A stretch of 64,000 bases of DNA, taken from Paludibacteraceae bacterium (GTDB lineage: Bacteria; Bacteroidota; Bacteroidia; Bacteroidales; Paludibacteraceae). Where the stretch lies: NCBI GenBank assembly GCA_017937025.1, contig JAGBEJ010000004.1, positions 186,001 to 250,000 on the forward strand, given 5' to 3'. The notes under the pieces are model-generated. The model was not told the DNA's origin. It did not search any database and saw nothing but the letters and a program-made list of their open reading frames with translations. Made by a program: the position numbers and the translations under genes. Shown here piece by piece: positions 50,825 to 59,842 of this stretch (positions are counted from its first letter, which is position 1; each line of letters starts with the position of its first letter).

Positions 50825-51523
50825 ATGAAAAAAAACACAGTAAAGGAAGCATTCGGTTTCATATTCAGCAAAGTATTCTTAAAGCATTTCCTTATAGGAA
50901 TATCGGCATTCGTGCTGCTGTTCTTCCTCGTCCTGTTCGGGTTAAGGTTTTACACCAACCACGGAGAGTCTGTGAAAGTGCCAGATCTGCGCAACATGAA
51001 GGTGGCGCAGGTGGAGTCGGTGCTCAACGACCTGGATTTGAAGTACGAGATAATCGATTCCGTTTATAATCCGAACGCCGCTCCTGGCTCAGTGATTGAG
51101 CAGACTCCTATAGCCGGCGAGAACATAAAGACTGACAGAACAATCTACATCTCGATAAACGCCCAGAGCAAACCTCTCATCTCGGTGCCTGAAGTGGCTG
51201 ACCTGAGCATGAGAAACGCGCAGGCGACACTTGAGTCGTTAGGATTCAAAGTCGTGTCGATACAGCGTGTGCCATCGGAGTACAGAGATCTGGCTGTGGG
51301 AGTGAAGACCGTGATGGGACAGAACCTCATCGCAGGAAGCAAGATTGAGGTCGGCTCCAAGCTGATACTGATAGTCGGCTCGAGTGCCGAAGGCATCGAC
51401 GGAGTAGCGGTCGAGATGGAGGAGGCTGTCGGCGATGAGACAGAGATAGAGATGGGCGCGGCATCACACGCCGAGCCAAGCAGGCTGTCTAATTCCGGAA
51501 AAGACATAGAGGAGTTCTTTTAA
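50825..51523 (+). CDS. PASTA-domain membrane protein
   Basis: The 232-residue protein has one N-terminal membrane helix (about residues 18-40, LIGISAFVLLFFLVLFGLRF) and two or three extracytoplasmic PASTA repeats (VKVPDLRNMKVAQVESVL, about 45-107; ISVPEVADLSMRNAQATLES, about 113-185), then an acidic tail. PASTA domains bind peptidoglycan fragments or penicillin-binding proteins. No kinase domain is attached. It is 17 bases upstream of the pseudouridine synthase gene, an order common in Bacteroidales. Confidence 0.9.
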   Translation: MKKNTVKEAFGFIFSKVFLKHFLIGISAFVLLFFLVLFGLRFYTNHGESVKVPDLRNMKVAQVESVLNDLDLKYEIIDSVYNPNAAPGSVIEQTPIAGENIKTDRTIYISINAQSKPLISVPEVADLSMRNAQATLESLGFKVVSIQRVPSEYRDLAVGVKTVMGQNLIAGSKIEVGSKLILIVGSSAEGIDGVAVEMEEAVGDETEIEMGAASHAEPSRLSNSGKDIEEFF

Positions 51524-51540
51524 TCGTCAATAGGCTTTTT

Positions 51541-52620
51541 ATGGTGACAGACGAAGAATTCTATGATGAGGCTGACGACCTTTTGGACTCGCCTAAAGGT
51601 CAAGGCACCGACAAATACGAGCATTACCACTTCACAGTAGATAAAGGGATAAACCCAGTCCGCATCGACAAGTACCTTGTGAACTGCATGGCGGACACAT
51701 CGCGCAACCGCATACAGGAAGCCACCGAGGCGCAGACCGTGCTGGTGAACGGCAAGCCTGTGAAGTCCAACTACAAAGTCAAGCCGTTCGACGAGATTTC
51801 CATACAGCTGGCATATCCTCCAAGCGAGTTCGACATAGAGCCGCAGGAGATACCTATAGACATCGTCTATGAAGACGAGAGCCTGATAGTCGTGAACAAG
51901 CAGCCTGGACTTGTTGTGCATCCCGGATTCGGCAATTTCGAGGGGACACTACTCAATGCCATAGCATGGCACTTGAAGGACGACCCTAAATTCGATGTCA
52001 ACGACCCGACACTCGGTCTCGTTCACCGCATCGACAAGGACACGTCGGGTCTGCTGCTCATAGCCAAGACTGCCGACGCCAAGACGAAGCTCTCCAAACA
52101 GTTTTTCGACAAGACCACGCACCGCAGATACCAGACTGTCCTTTGGGGCAACTTCCAGGATGACGAGGGCACCGTGGTGGGCAACATCGGCCGAGACGTG
52201 CGCGACCGCATGAAGATGGCTGTCTTCCCACCGGATTCCGAGATGGGCAAGCACGCCGTGACGCACTACAAGGTGCTGGAGCGATTCGGCTTCGTGACAC
52301 TCGTTGAGTGCCGGCTCGAGACGGGGCGAACACATCAGATAAGAGTGCACATGAAGCACTTGGGGCACCCGGTATTCAACGACGAACGGTACGGAGGTGA
52401 TGAAATTTTATGGGGCCTTCGCACAGCAAAGTACAAGGCTTTCGTGAATAATTGCTTCTCGCTCTGTCCGCGTCAGGCATTGCACGCCAAGGAGCTCGGC
52501 TTCGTCCATCCGGTGACGGGCAAAATGATGATGTTCGACTCCAATCTGCCCGACGACATGACAGCCTTGATAGCAAAATGGAGAAAATACGTCTCTTCAA
52601 AAGACGATTTAATTGCATAA
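51541..52620 (+). CDS. RluA-family pseudouridine synthase (RluD-like)
   Basis: The 359-residue enzyme has an S4 RNA-binding domain (about residues 35-95, IDKYLVNCMADTSRNRIQEA) and a catalytic domain with the RluA motif LVHRIDKDTSGLLLIAKT, where the Asp is catalytic. The C-terminal RTHQIRVHMKHLGHPVFNDERY, in parts, is also typical. It converts uridines in rRNA to pseudouridine. It is part of a PASTA-RluA-AsmA-Ddl run. Confidence 0.92.
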   Translation: MVTDEEFYDEADDLLDSPKGQGTDKYEHYHFTVDKGINPVRIDKYLVNCMADTSRNRIQEATEAQTVLVNGKPVKSNYKVKPFDEISIQLAYPPSEFDIEPQEIPIDIVYEDESLIVVNKQPGLVVHPGFGNFEGTLLNAIAWHLKDDPKFDVNDPTLGLVHRIDKDTSGLLLIAKTADAKTKLSKQFFDKTTHRRYQTVLWGNFQDDEGTVVGNIGRDVRDRMKMAVFPPDSEMGKHAVTHYKVLERFGFVTLVECRLETGRTHQIRVHMKHLGHPVFNDERYGGDEILWGLRTAKYKAFVNNCFSLCPRQALHAKELGFVHPVTGKMMMFDSNLPDDMTALIAKWRKYVSSKDDLIA

Positions 52621-52624
52621 AGTT

Positions 52625-52632
52625 TATATTTG
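52625..52632 (+). promoter_or_regulatory. -7 box for the AsmA-like gene
   Basis: TATATTTG matches TAnnTTTG, 26 bases before the AsmA-like start. The gene may therefore have its own transcript as well as read-through from upstream. Confidence 0.45.
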
Positions 52633-52658
52633 CAATTATGTAACCAAAGTTCTGTTAA

Positions 52659-55600
52659 ATGAAGGTTGTAAAAATCATATCAGGCATATTGGCAGCTCTT
52701 GTGGGGCTGGTGCTTGTGGCCGTAATCACGGTTTACAATGTGATTCCCACTAAATACGGAGCATCGAAGATTTCGGAGTATGTGTCGGATATGCTGAAGG
52801 GCGACCTTAAAATCGGCGACCTTGACTATTCATTCTTCAGCACATTCCCTAATGTGACTGTAACGCTCGACAGTGTCAGCTTCGTTTCTAAGGCTCTGAA
52901 CAAGCCGGACTCTCTGGCTTCATTCTCCAAACTGTATGCAAGCGTTGACCTGATAGACTTCCTCAAAAACGACAAGGTGAGCGTGGACTCGTTTTACTTG
53001 TCGGACCCTGCCGTATTCTTGAGAATAGACACGGCCGGCAATGGAAACTGGAATGTTTACGAGTCGGCTAAGAAGGAAGAGGACACAACAAAGACACAGA
53101 TTCCAGAGATATTCATCAATGCGCTGAGCATCAAGAACGCCAAGTTCACGTTCCTCGATGAGATGCACAAGAGAAAGGCCAGCACCGACTCGCTCGACTT
53201 GAACATGAAAGGCGAATACGCGTCGAAGATAAAGGCGGACCTGATGCTCAGGACTCCGAGCCTCGCTTACAACGACACGACAGTCGAAGTGGCTCCTGTG
53301 CCATTCGCTGTGAACGCCGATGTGATACTCGACTCGCTTTTCACTGACTTCGACATAAAGAACTTCGCTGTACTGCTGGACGACGCCAAGTTCGCAGTAA
53401 ACGGAAAACTGAAGTCCGACACAGCCTACAAGGTTTTCGACACAAACCTGGCCTTCGACATAGACATACCGGACGTGGAGCATCTGCGTTCGAGAGTGCC
53501 GCAGCCTTACGACAAGCACGTGGAGGAATTCATTTCCGGCGGCGCGATACACAGCTACGGCGAGATTACAGGACTTTACAAGGCTGACACGCTGCCTACA
53601 GTAAACGGCAATGTGGACCTGAACGACGTCTGGATAAGCTTCAAAGGCAAGGAGGGAAGGCTGAGTGCCAACATGCGTTCAAACATGAGCCTGAACTTCA
53701 AAGAAAAGAACAAGTCATTTGTCAACATAGACACTCTCCACATAACACAAGGCGACTCGTACCTGAAGACACAAGGAAAAGTGGACAGACTGCTGACCGA
53801 CAATCCGCACATAGACGCTAAGGTCATGTTCTCGCTTCTGCTGGACAAACTGTCGCAGGTGCTTCCAAAAATCAAGGACTTGGCGTATTCCGGAAAAATC
53901 AAGGCTGACGCAAACGCGAGATTCGACCTGAAGGATTTGCAGAAGGGCGAGATGCGCAAGATGTACGCACACGCTGACATCGATGTGTCCAGAATCAAGG
54001 CGAGCATGCCGTCGGAAGGCGTGAATTTCTTCAGCCGTAATCTGAGCATAGAGTCGGGCATCAACTCGGTGCGCAGCAAGAGGAGCAATAAGATTATGTT
54101 CTTCTCCACACGTCTTAATGTTGACACCATGATGGCCAAGTACGGCAGGATGGTCAATCTGACAACGAAGGAATTCAACGCGTCATACACAGCCGACAGC
54201 GTGTACAACCACATACCATTTGTGCGTGGATCCATCAGGTTCACGGGCATGAAGACATTCTTGAGCGACACGATGGCGATAGTCGGCAACAAGGCGACAG
54301 TCTCGCTGACGATGAAGCAGGACACTGTTGACAAGTTCGTGCCTCGTCTGACGGCGCGCATCCGCATGGACTCCATGATGTACTTCTCGCCAAGCGACGC
54401 GGTGCTTACCGACTCTTTGCGCATGAGCCTCTCTATCTATCCGAGAGCGCGCAAGTTCAAGAGAGGAGCCAACGGCGAGCGAGTGTTGATAACAAACGCA
54501 GAAAGGAAGTACGTGGACATAGACTCTCTGATGAGGCTGCTTAACAAAGTGAGCGCGGCGGAGGTGCCTATGGACCAGGCGCTGAAGTCATTCCGATTCG
54601 ACGGCAAGAGCAATATCAAGTTGGCGAGATACTATTCGCCATATATGCCTTTGCGCACCACGATGAGGAATATGGACCTCACATTCACCGACGACACAAT
54701 CAACCTCAACAGACTGAATGCGAGGATGGGCAAGTCGATGGCGAACGTGTCGGGCGAAGTGCGCAATTTCCGCCGTTATTTTCTGAGAGGCCGCACACTG
54801 TCAGCGGACTTGTATCTGACGAGCAAGCGCATCAACTTCAACGAACTGCTCAACGCCTCATACAGGGGCAAGGAGACGAGAGAAACCTTCGCCAAGATTA
54901 AGGATGCGCAGAGGATGGGCTTGATTAAGCCTATGAACATGACTGGCGACAGGCTGATTCGCCCTCAGGTGTTCGAGCGCGGCTATATGCGCAAGCTGGA
55001 GGAGATGAGAGCAAAACGCAACAGCGACCCGGCACGCAGGGCAAGACTGGATTCGCTTATGGCGAAGGTGGAGGAGCAGCGCAGGGCCGATTCGATACAG
55101 CTGGCGCAATCGGCAGAGAGCGAGAAGGCTTCAAATGACTCAGAGTCGGAAGACACTCTTGCGGCGAACGCAGACTTCGGATTGCTTTGTCTGCCGTCTA
55201 ACTTAGACATTAAGTTCAAGACCAAGGTGGACACAGCGAGATTCGCCAACCTGATATTGAGAAACTTCAACGGAGGAGTGCAGCTCAAGAACAGCACGCT
55301 GATGCTTAAGGACCTCTCGACAAAGACGAACGTCGGCGACCTGAAGCTCAACGCCATGTACCACTGCAACGACAAGAACGGCGCCGACGCCGGCATCGAT
55401 GTGCAGGGCTCCAATGTGGACATAACCAACCTTGTGAACACAATGCCGGAGATTGACTCTCTCGTGCCTATGTTGCGTTCGTTCCAGGGCGTCGTGACGG
55501 TGGACTTGACAGCCAAGACGTCGCTCGACTCGGTGTACAACCTGCTGCTGCCATCGCTCAGCGCTGCCACAGTCATCAGAGGCGACTCGCTCGTGCTGAT

Positions 55601-56069
55601 GGACGGAGAGACATTCTCCGAGGTGGCTAAGCTTCTCATGTTCAAGAAGAAGACCAAGAACCTCATAGACAACATATCGGTGGAGCTGCTGCTCAACAAC
55701 AACGAGATGCAGGTGCTGCCGTTCATGGTGGAGATGGACAAGTACAAGGTGGCTGTCGGCGGCCAGAACTCGCTCGACATGAATTTCAATTACCACGTCT
55801 CTGTGCTCAAGTCGCCATTGCCTACGAAGCTCGGCGTGAACGTTTCCGGCACGCTGGACGACATGAAAATCCGTCTTGCAAGGTGTAAATACAAAGACGA
55901 GAAGACCGTCACACGCAAAGGACAGTTCTCCAACGGCGGTGTGAACCTCAGGAGCGAGCTGCAGAACAATCTCCGTGCCGCCATACGCAATGCCGTCAAC
56001 TCGTATGCGACAGAACAGAAGGAGAAAATGTCGGCAGTGACCGAGGAGAAAAAGAAGAAACAAGAGTAA
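52659..56069 (+). CDS. Giant AsmA-like envelope protein
   Basis: The 1136-residue protein has one N-terminal membrane helix (about residues 7-29) followed by an AsmA-type N-terminal region (DLKIGDLDYSFFSTFPNVTV) and a long beta-rich body ending in an AsmA-like C-terminal domain (VNVSGTLDDMKIRLAR). Residues about 770-830 are charged and probably helical. AsmA/TamB-like proteins form periplasm-spanning grooves that move phospholipids toward the outer membrane; that role is inferred. It sits 21 bases upstream of ddl. Confidence 0.85.
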   Translation: MKVVKIISGILAALVGLVLVAVITVYNVIPTKYGASKISEYVSDMLKGDLKIGDLDYSFFSTFPNVTVTLDSVSFVSKALNKPDSLASFSKLYASVDLIDFLKNDKVSVDSFYLSDPAVFLRIDTAGNGNWNVYESAKKEEDTTKTQIPEIFINALSIKNAKFTFLDEMHKRKASTDSLDLNMKGEYASKIKADLMLRTPSLAYNDTTVEVAPVPFAVNADVILDSLFTDFDIKNFAVLLDDAKFAVNGKLKSDTAYKVFDTNLAFDIDIPDVEHLRSRVPQPYDKHVEEFISGGAIHSYGEITGLYKADTLPTVNGNVDLNDVWISFKGKEGRLSANMRSNMSLNFKEKNKSFVNIDTLHITQGDSYLKTQGKVDRLLTDNPHIDAKVMFSLLLDKLSQVLPKIKDLAYSGKIKADANARFDLKDLQKGEMRKMYAHADIDVSRIKASMPSEGVNFFSRNLSIESGINSVRSKRSNKIMFFSTRLNVDTMMAKYGRMVNLTTKEFNASYTADSVYNHIPFVRGSIRFTGMKTFLSDTMAIVGNKATVSLTMKQDTVDKFVPRLTARIRMDSMMYFSPSDAVLTDSLRMSLSIYPRARKFKRGANGERVLITNAERKYVDIDSLMRLLNKVSAAEVPMDQALKSFRFDGKSNIKLARYYSPYMPLRTTMRNMDLTFTDDTINLNRLNARMGKSMANVSGEVRNFRRYFLRGRTLSADLYLTSKRINFNELLNASYRGKETRETFAKIKDAQRMGLIKPMNMTGDRLIRPQVFERGYMRKLEEMRAKRNSDPARRARLDSLMAKVEEQRRADSIQLAQSAESEKASNDSESEDTLAANADFGLLCLPSNLDIKFKTKVDTARFANLILRNFNGGVQLKNSTLMLKDLSTKTNVGDLKLNAMYHCNDKNGADAGIDVQGSNVDITNLVNTMPEIDSLVPMLRSFQGVVTVDLTAKTSLDSVYNLLLPSLSAATVIRGDSLVLMDGETFSEVAKLLMFKKKTKNLIDNISVELLLNNNEMQVLPFMVEMDKYKVAVGGQNSLDMNFNYHVSVLKSPLPTKLGVNVSGTLDDMKIRLARCKYKDEKTVTRKGQFSNGGVNLRSELQNNLRAAIRNAVNSYATEQKEKMSAVTEEKKKKQE

Positions 56070-56090
56070 AACAACAAACATAACAAAGCA

Positions 56091-57068
56091 ATGAAAAAGA
56101 ACATAGCCATCGTAGCAGGTGGCGACCAGTCGGAAGTCGTAGTATCAAAGAAAAGTGCCGCAGGATTATTGACATTCATCGACACAGAAAAGTACAACCT
56201 CTATCTTGTGATATTGGAGGGCAATAACTGGACAGCGGAAGTCGACGGCAAGACTTACACTATAGACAAGAACGATTTCTCGTTCACAAAGGACGGGCAG
56301 AAGGTGACATTCGACTGCGCCTATGTGACCATACACGGCATACCGGGCGAGGACGGCCGTCTGCAGGGCTATTTCGAGATGATAGGAATGCCTTACACAT
56401 GCTGCAACGTACTGGCTGCTGCCATGACATACAACAAGTACACTTGCAACCACTACCTTTCGGGCTTCGGTGTGAACATCGCGCCGGACATCCTGCTGAG
56501 AAAGGGACAGACAGTGTCGGCCGACGAGGCTGTGGCAAAACTCGGCTTGCCTATGTTCATAAAGCCTAACGTGGGCGGCTCGAGCTTCGGCGTGACAAAG
56601 GTGAAGAAAGCCGAGGAAGTGGAGCCAGCCATAGCCAAGGCGTTTGCCGAGGGCGATGAGGTGATACTCGAGAGCTTCATGAAGGGCACAGAGATAACCT
56701 GCGGAGTGTATAAGACCGACGAGAAGACAGTCGTGTTCCCTATTACCGAGGTCGTGTCAGAGAACGAATTCTTCGACTACGACGCCAAGTACAAAGGTCA
56801 GGTGAGCGAGATAACCCCTGCGCGCCTTTCCGACGAGCTGACAAAGAGAGTGCAGGCAGAGACTGCCAAAATCTACGACATAATCGGAGCCAAGGGTATT
56901 ATCCGTGTGGATTACATAATAACTGAGGGCGACAAGATAAACATCCTCGAGGTGAACACCACTCCGGGCATGACTCCTACAAGCTTCATCCCTCAGCAGG
57001 TGCGTGCCGCCGGTCTCGACATCAAGGACGTGATGACCGACGTCATAGAATTCGCAATGAAGAAGTAA
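56091..57068 (+). CDS. ddl: D-alanine--D-alanine ligase
   Basis: The 325-residue ATP-grasp enzyme contains VTIHGIPGEDGRLQGYFEM, KPNVGGSSFGVTKV, and the metal-binding EVNTTPGMTPTSFIPQQ. It makes the D-Ala-D-Ala dipeptide for peptidoglycan. All expected blocks are present and length is normal. A terminator follows 23 bases after the stop. Confidence 0.95.
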   Translation: MKKNIAIVAGGDQSEVVVSKKSAAGLLTFIDTEKYNLYLVILEGNNWTAEVDGKTYTIDKNDFSFTKDGQKVTFDCAYVTIHGIPGEDGRLQGYFEMIGMPYTCCNVLAAAMTYNKYTCNHYLSGFGVNIAPDILLRKGQTVSADEAVAKLGLPMFIKPNVGGSSFGVTKVKKAEEVEPAIAKAFAEGDEVILESFMKGTEITCGVYKTDEKTVVFPITEVVSENEFFDYDAKYKGQVSEITPARLSDELTKRVQAETAKIYDIIGAKGIIRVDYIITEGDKINILEVNTTPGMTPTSFIPQQVRAAGLDIKDVMTDVIEFAMKK

Positions 57069-57091
57069 ATCCTATATTGCATAAGCCAAAG

Positions 57092-57119
57092 AAGTCCGCT
57101 GTTTTCAGTGGACTTTTTT
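57092..57119 (+). terminator. Terminator after ddl
   Basis: AAGTCCGCTG (57092-57101) pairs with CAGTGGACTT (57106-57115) across TTTT, followed by six T. Confidence 0.85.
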
Positions 57120-57183
57120 GTTTGGGCATAACAAGAAAGCAAGTTAAAAGGCATGATAGTTTTTTATAGTTTATAAATATCCA

Positions 57184-57191
57184 TATATTTG
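57184..57191 (+). promoter_or_regulatory. -7 box ahead of the structured RNA
   Basis: TATATTTG matches TAnnTTTG and lies after the ddl terminator, about 120 bases before the first strong RNA stem. No protein gene follows closely, so it may drive the non-coding RNA. Confidence 0.4.
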
Positions 57192-57312
57192 CATTGATAG
57201 AAAAGAGAATTATAAACACAAAACAAGAATACAGCCAATGAAAGGAAAGCACATTTAACTGTGCATACACTTTAAAGAACACATATTGAAATAAGCGTTA
57301 ATTGCTAATCTT

Positions 57313-57482
57313 GAGTCTGCTGAAACTTAGACACTTTTAGAATAGACACCAGTCAAGAACAAAGCTAATGACGCTCATGCTTTATAGCGTGGGCTTTTGT
57401 TCGTATATATTTGACTGGTAAGGTAGTCTAAGACCTCAGCGACTCAGGTAGATGCGATTTGAAAAGTTCCGCGCTTTTTTTT
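57313..57482 (+). ncRNA. Rod-like structured RNA, 6S RNA candidate
   Basis: The outer ends 57313-57332 (GAGTCTGCTGA...CTTAGAC) and 57426-57445 (GTCTAAG...TCAGCGACTC) pair over nearly their whole length. An asymmetric bubble (57333-57347 facing 57420-57425) is followed by a perfect 9-pair stem ACCAGTCAA (57348-57356)/TTGACTGGT (57411-57419). That stem continues as GAACAAAGC (57357)/GCTTTTGTTC (57393) and ACGCT/AGCGT near the tip. A closing stem, a central bubble and a long terminal hairpin are the hallmark of 6S RNA, which binds RNA polymerase. A run of eight T at about 57475-57482 could end it. The 5' end is uncertain. Confidence 0.6.
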
Positions 57483-57571
57483 GTGTATGCATATCTCAAA
57501 CAGCAAATATTAGGAACTGGGGAGGAAGCTGAAAAGCCTTTAAATGAGTAGGCAACCATATTTTATGATTA

Positions 57572-58378
57572 ATGAAAATGAAAAGAATCAGTTATCTAAT
57601 TATTTCGCTGTGTTTGGTGTCTCTTCAGAGTTTCGCTTCATGCAGCGAAGACAAAGACCAGCCAAGATTCAGAGCAAGCGGTGGTGTTTCAGGTACAGAG
57701 AATGGTCACAACTACGTTGACCTTGGTTTGCCTTCTGGCACGATGTGGGCAACGACGAATGTGGGTGCTTCAAATCCTCAGGATTATGGGAATTGTTATG
57801 CATGGGGAGAGATTTCTACAAAGGATAAGAAAAAATATTCATGGGAAAACTATACATATGGTTCCGATTGCAATTCTCTTACTAAGTATTGCAATAATAG
57901 CGTAAACGGGAATCTTGATAATAAGACCATACTTGAAGATGCAGATGATGTTGCGGTTAAAAGTTGGGGCGGCAAGTGGAGAATGCCTACTGCAGCTCAG
58001 CAAGAAGAGCTTATGAGCCAGTGTTATTGGGTATGGACAGACGACTATAATGGTTCAAGTAAAAGCGGCTATATTGTATATAAAGCGAAGTCGGCAAGCG
58101 ATAGGGGAGTAAAAGTCGGCAAGGGCAATACTGCATCTTATTCTTATTCGTTGTCTGATAATCACATATTCTTGCCATCAGCAGGTTTTATTTTTGCGGT
58201 AAAGGAAAATTCTGATCCAAATTTGAACGAAGGACTTGGTGGATATTACTGGTCGGCATCATTGTCTTTGGAGACTCCGTATGATGCGTGGTCTATTGAT
58301 TTTAATTCTGTCGAAGTATATGGGCATGTTAACAGCCGTTCATTCGGTCAGCCTGTCCGTCCAGTCTTTAAACCATAA
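57572..58378 (+). CDS. Lipoprotein with Fibrobacter-type paralogous/DUF1566-like domain
   Basis: The 268-residue product has a lipoprotein signal with lipobox SFASC near residue 24. The rest follows a pattern seen in many Bacteroidales surface lipoproteins: YVDLGLPSGTMWATTNVGA, YAWGEISTKDKKKYSWENY, KSWGGKWRMPTAAQQEELM, FLPSAGF, GGYYWSAS and a final FGQPVRPVF. Such domains recur in paralogous families and may be carbohydrate- or ligand-binding, but no function is established. It has its own strong terminator. Confidence 0.75.
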   Translation: MKMKRISYLIISLCLVSLQSFASCSEDKDQPRFRASGGVSGTENGHNYVDLGLPSGTMWATTNVGASNPQDYGNCYAWGEISTKDKKKYSWENYTYGSDCNSLTKYCNNSVNGNLDNKTILEDADDVAVKSWGGKWRMPTAAQQEELMSQCYWVWTDDYNGSSKSGYIVYKAKSASDRGVKVGKGNTASYSYSLSDNHIFLPSAGFIFAVKENSDPNLNEGLGGYYWSASLSLETPYDAWSIDFNSVEVYGHVNSRSFGQPVRPVFKP

Positions 58379-58401
58379 AATGATAGTCTGTAAACATAAA
58401 T

Positions 58402-58429
58402 CAGCAGAGTTATCGCTCTGCTGTTTTTT
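58402..58429 (+). terminator. Terminator after the lipoprotein gene
   Basis: CAGCAGAG (58402-58409) pairs perfectly with CTCTGCTG (58416-58423) around TTATCG, followed by six T. Confidence 0.85.
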
Positions 58430-58538
58430 ATTTATAGCAACAAATATTGTCTTCAGAATTGTTGAAATAGCCTTAAATGGTGATTGTGCATGGTGGCAGC
58501 AACTTATTTCTTTGCAATGAATAAAAACATGAAAAACT

Positions 58539-59360
58539 ATGGCAGACAAAGAAGTAAGCAAATTGACAGACGTCCCAGAGACATTGCTGATACCGCTGTG
58601 GTCTCGGGCTGTGGAGACGGGGCGCAAGGACGCGCTGATAACCGACCGCAAGGCTGTGGAGACGATGAGCAGCATAGAGTATGACTTCAGCAAGTTCAAA
58701 AAGTCGAAGTTCTCGCAGGCTGGGTGCTGCATCAGGGCGAGCTTGATTGACAATGAGGTAAAGGATTTTCTGAAAGAGCATCCGGACGCAGTGGTGGTGT
58801 ATTTAGGCGCAGGGCTCGACGCGAGATACGAGCGCATAGGCTGTCCGATGCTGACGCATTGGTATGACTTGGACCTCGGCGAGGTGATAGAGATGAGGCG
58901 GCATTTCCTGGAAGAGAGCGAGCGGAACACATACATAAGCGGCTCGATGTTCGACTACGGCTGGATAGAGAAAGTCAAGCAGCATGGCAAGCCTGTGCTG
59001 ATAGTCGTGGAGGGTGTGCTGATGTACTTTCCGAGAAACGAGGTCAAGGCGTTCTTCGACGAGCTGTGCAGCCGTCTTGGCTCAGCGACTGTGATATTCG
59101 ACATGCTTGTGTATATGCTTGTCGGCAACTCTAAGTATCACGACAGCCTGCCTAAGATGGGCAAGAAAGTGGAGTTCCTATGGTCCGAGCTGAATGTGAA
59201 GGACATGGAGCAGTGGAACAGCAAGATACATGTGGAGAAGGAATACTACATGAGCGACTACGAGAGAGGCCGTTATCCGTTGGCGGCGCGGCTGATGTAT
59301 AAAATTCCGTATTTCTACAAGCGCATGAACCAGCGAGTGGAACGGCTGAGGATTGGCTGA
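58539..59360 (+). CDS. Class I methyltransferase, leucine carboxyl methyltransferase family
   Basis: The 273-residue protein matches LCM-type SAM-dependent methyltransferases: RKAVETMSSIEYDFSKF, the SAM loop VVYLGAGLDARYERIG near residue 90, WYDLDLGEVIEMRR, and VLIVVEGVLMYFPRNEVKAFF. Bacterial members often methylate small molecules or polyketide-like compounds; the substrate here is unknown. It is convergent with recX. Codons are strongly G-rich at the third position. Confidence 0.85.
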   Translation: MADKEVSKLTDVPETLLIPLWSRAVETGRKDALITDRKAVETMSSIEYDFSKFKKSKFSQAGCCIRASLIDNEVKDFLKEHPDAVVVYLGAGLDARYERIGCPMLTHWYDLDLGEVIEMRRHFLEESERNTYISGSMFDYGWIEKVKQHGKPVLIVVEGVLMYFPRNEVKAFFDELCSRLGSATVIFDMLVYMLVGNSKYHDSLPKMGKKVEFLWSELNVKDMEQWNSKIHVEKEYYMSDYERGRYPLAARLMYKIPYFYKRMNQRVERLRIG

Positions 59361-59377
59361 CGCACTGAGGGGCGGGG

Positions 59378-59839
59378 TCACAGCATCTCTTTCAGCGCTT
59401 TGCTTATCTGATCCATCGAATACCCTCTGCCGGCGGCGAATCTTATGAGTTTGACTCTTACTGCCAGTTTATCGTCGTCCTTGATGCTTTTGCGCTTGTT
59501 TCGGAGCAAGGCGGCGAGATGCTCAGCCTCGTCCTCTTTGTTGATGTTTTCTTCCAGGGCTTCGTTTATCGTCTCCTCGTCGATGCCTTTGGCGTAGAGT
59601 GCGTGCTTTATCTTGATTTCGCCCCATTTGTTGAACTTGGACTTCTCGCGCACGAAGGCTCTTGCATATCGCTGTTCGTCGATGAATTTGTGCTTCTTCA
59701 GCTGCTGGATTATGTCGTCGGCGTCGTCGGGGGTTATGCTCCACTGTCTGAGCTTGAGGCGGATGTCGCTTTCGCAATGCTCCGACTTGACGCATAGTCC
59801 GGACGCTCTGTTGAGTGCCTGTTCCTTGTTCAGTTCCAT
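59378..59839 (-). CDS. recX: RecX-family recombination regulator
   Basis: The 153-residue protein has three-helix RecX repeats (CESDIRLKLRQWSITPDDADDI and RYARAFVREKSKFNKWGEIK, in parts; ALYAKGIDEETINEAL). RecX limits RecA filament extension. recA is not nearby. It begins 3 bases after the prmC stop and is probably co-transcribed with it. Confidence 0.9.
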   Translation of the reverse strand: MELNKEQALNRASGLCVKSEHCESDIRLKLRQWSITPDDADDIIQQLKKHKFIDEQRYARAFVREKSKFNKWGEIKIKHALYAKGIDEETINEALEENINKEDEAEHLAALLRNKRKSIKDDDKLAVRVKLIRFAAGRGYSMDQISKALKEML

Positions 59840-59842
59840 GGT

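Noticed and set aside
57313-57482. tRNA, tmRNA or a riboswitch for the lipoprotein gene
   Set aside because: There is no cloverleaf, CCA end or T-arm sequence, and a T-run lies about 90 bases before the gene; the rod shape fits 6S-type RNA better.
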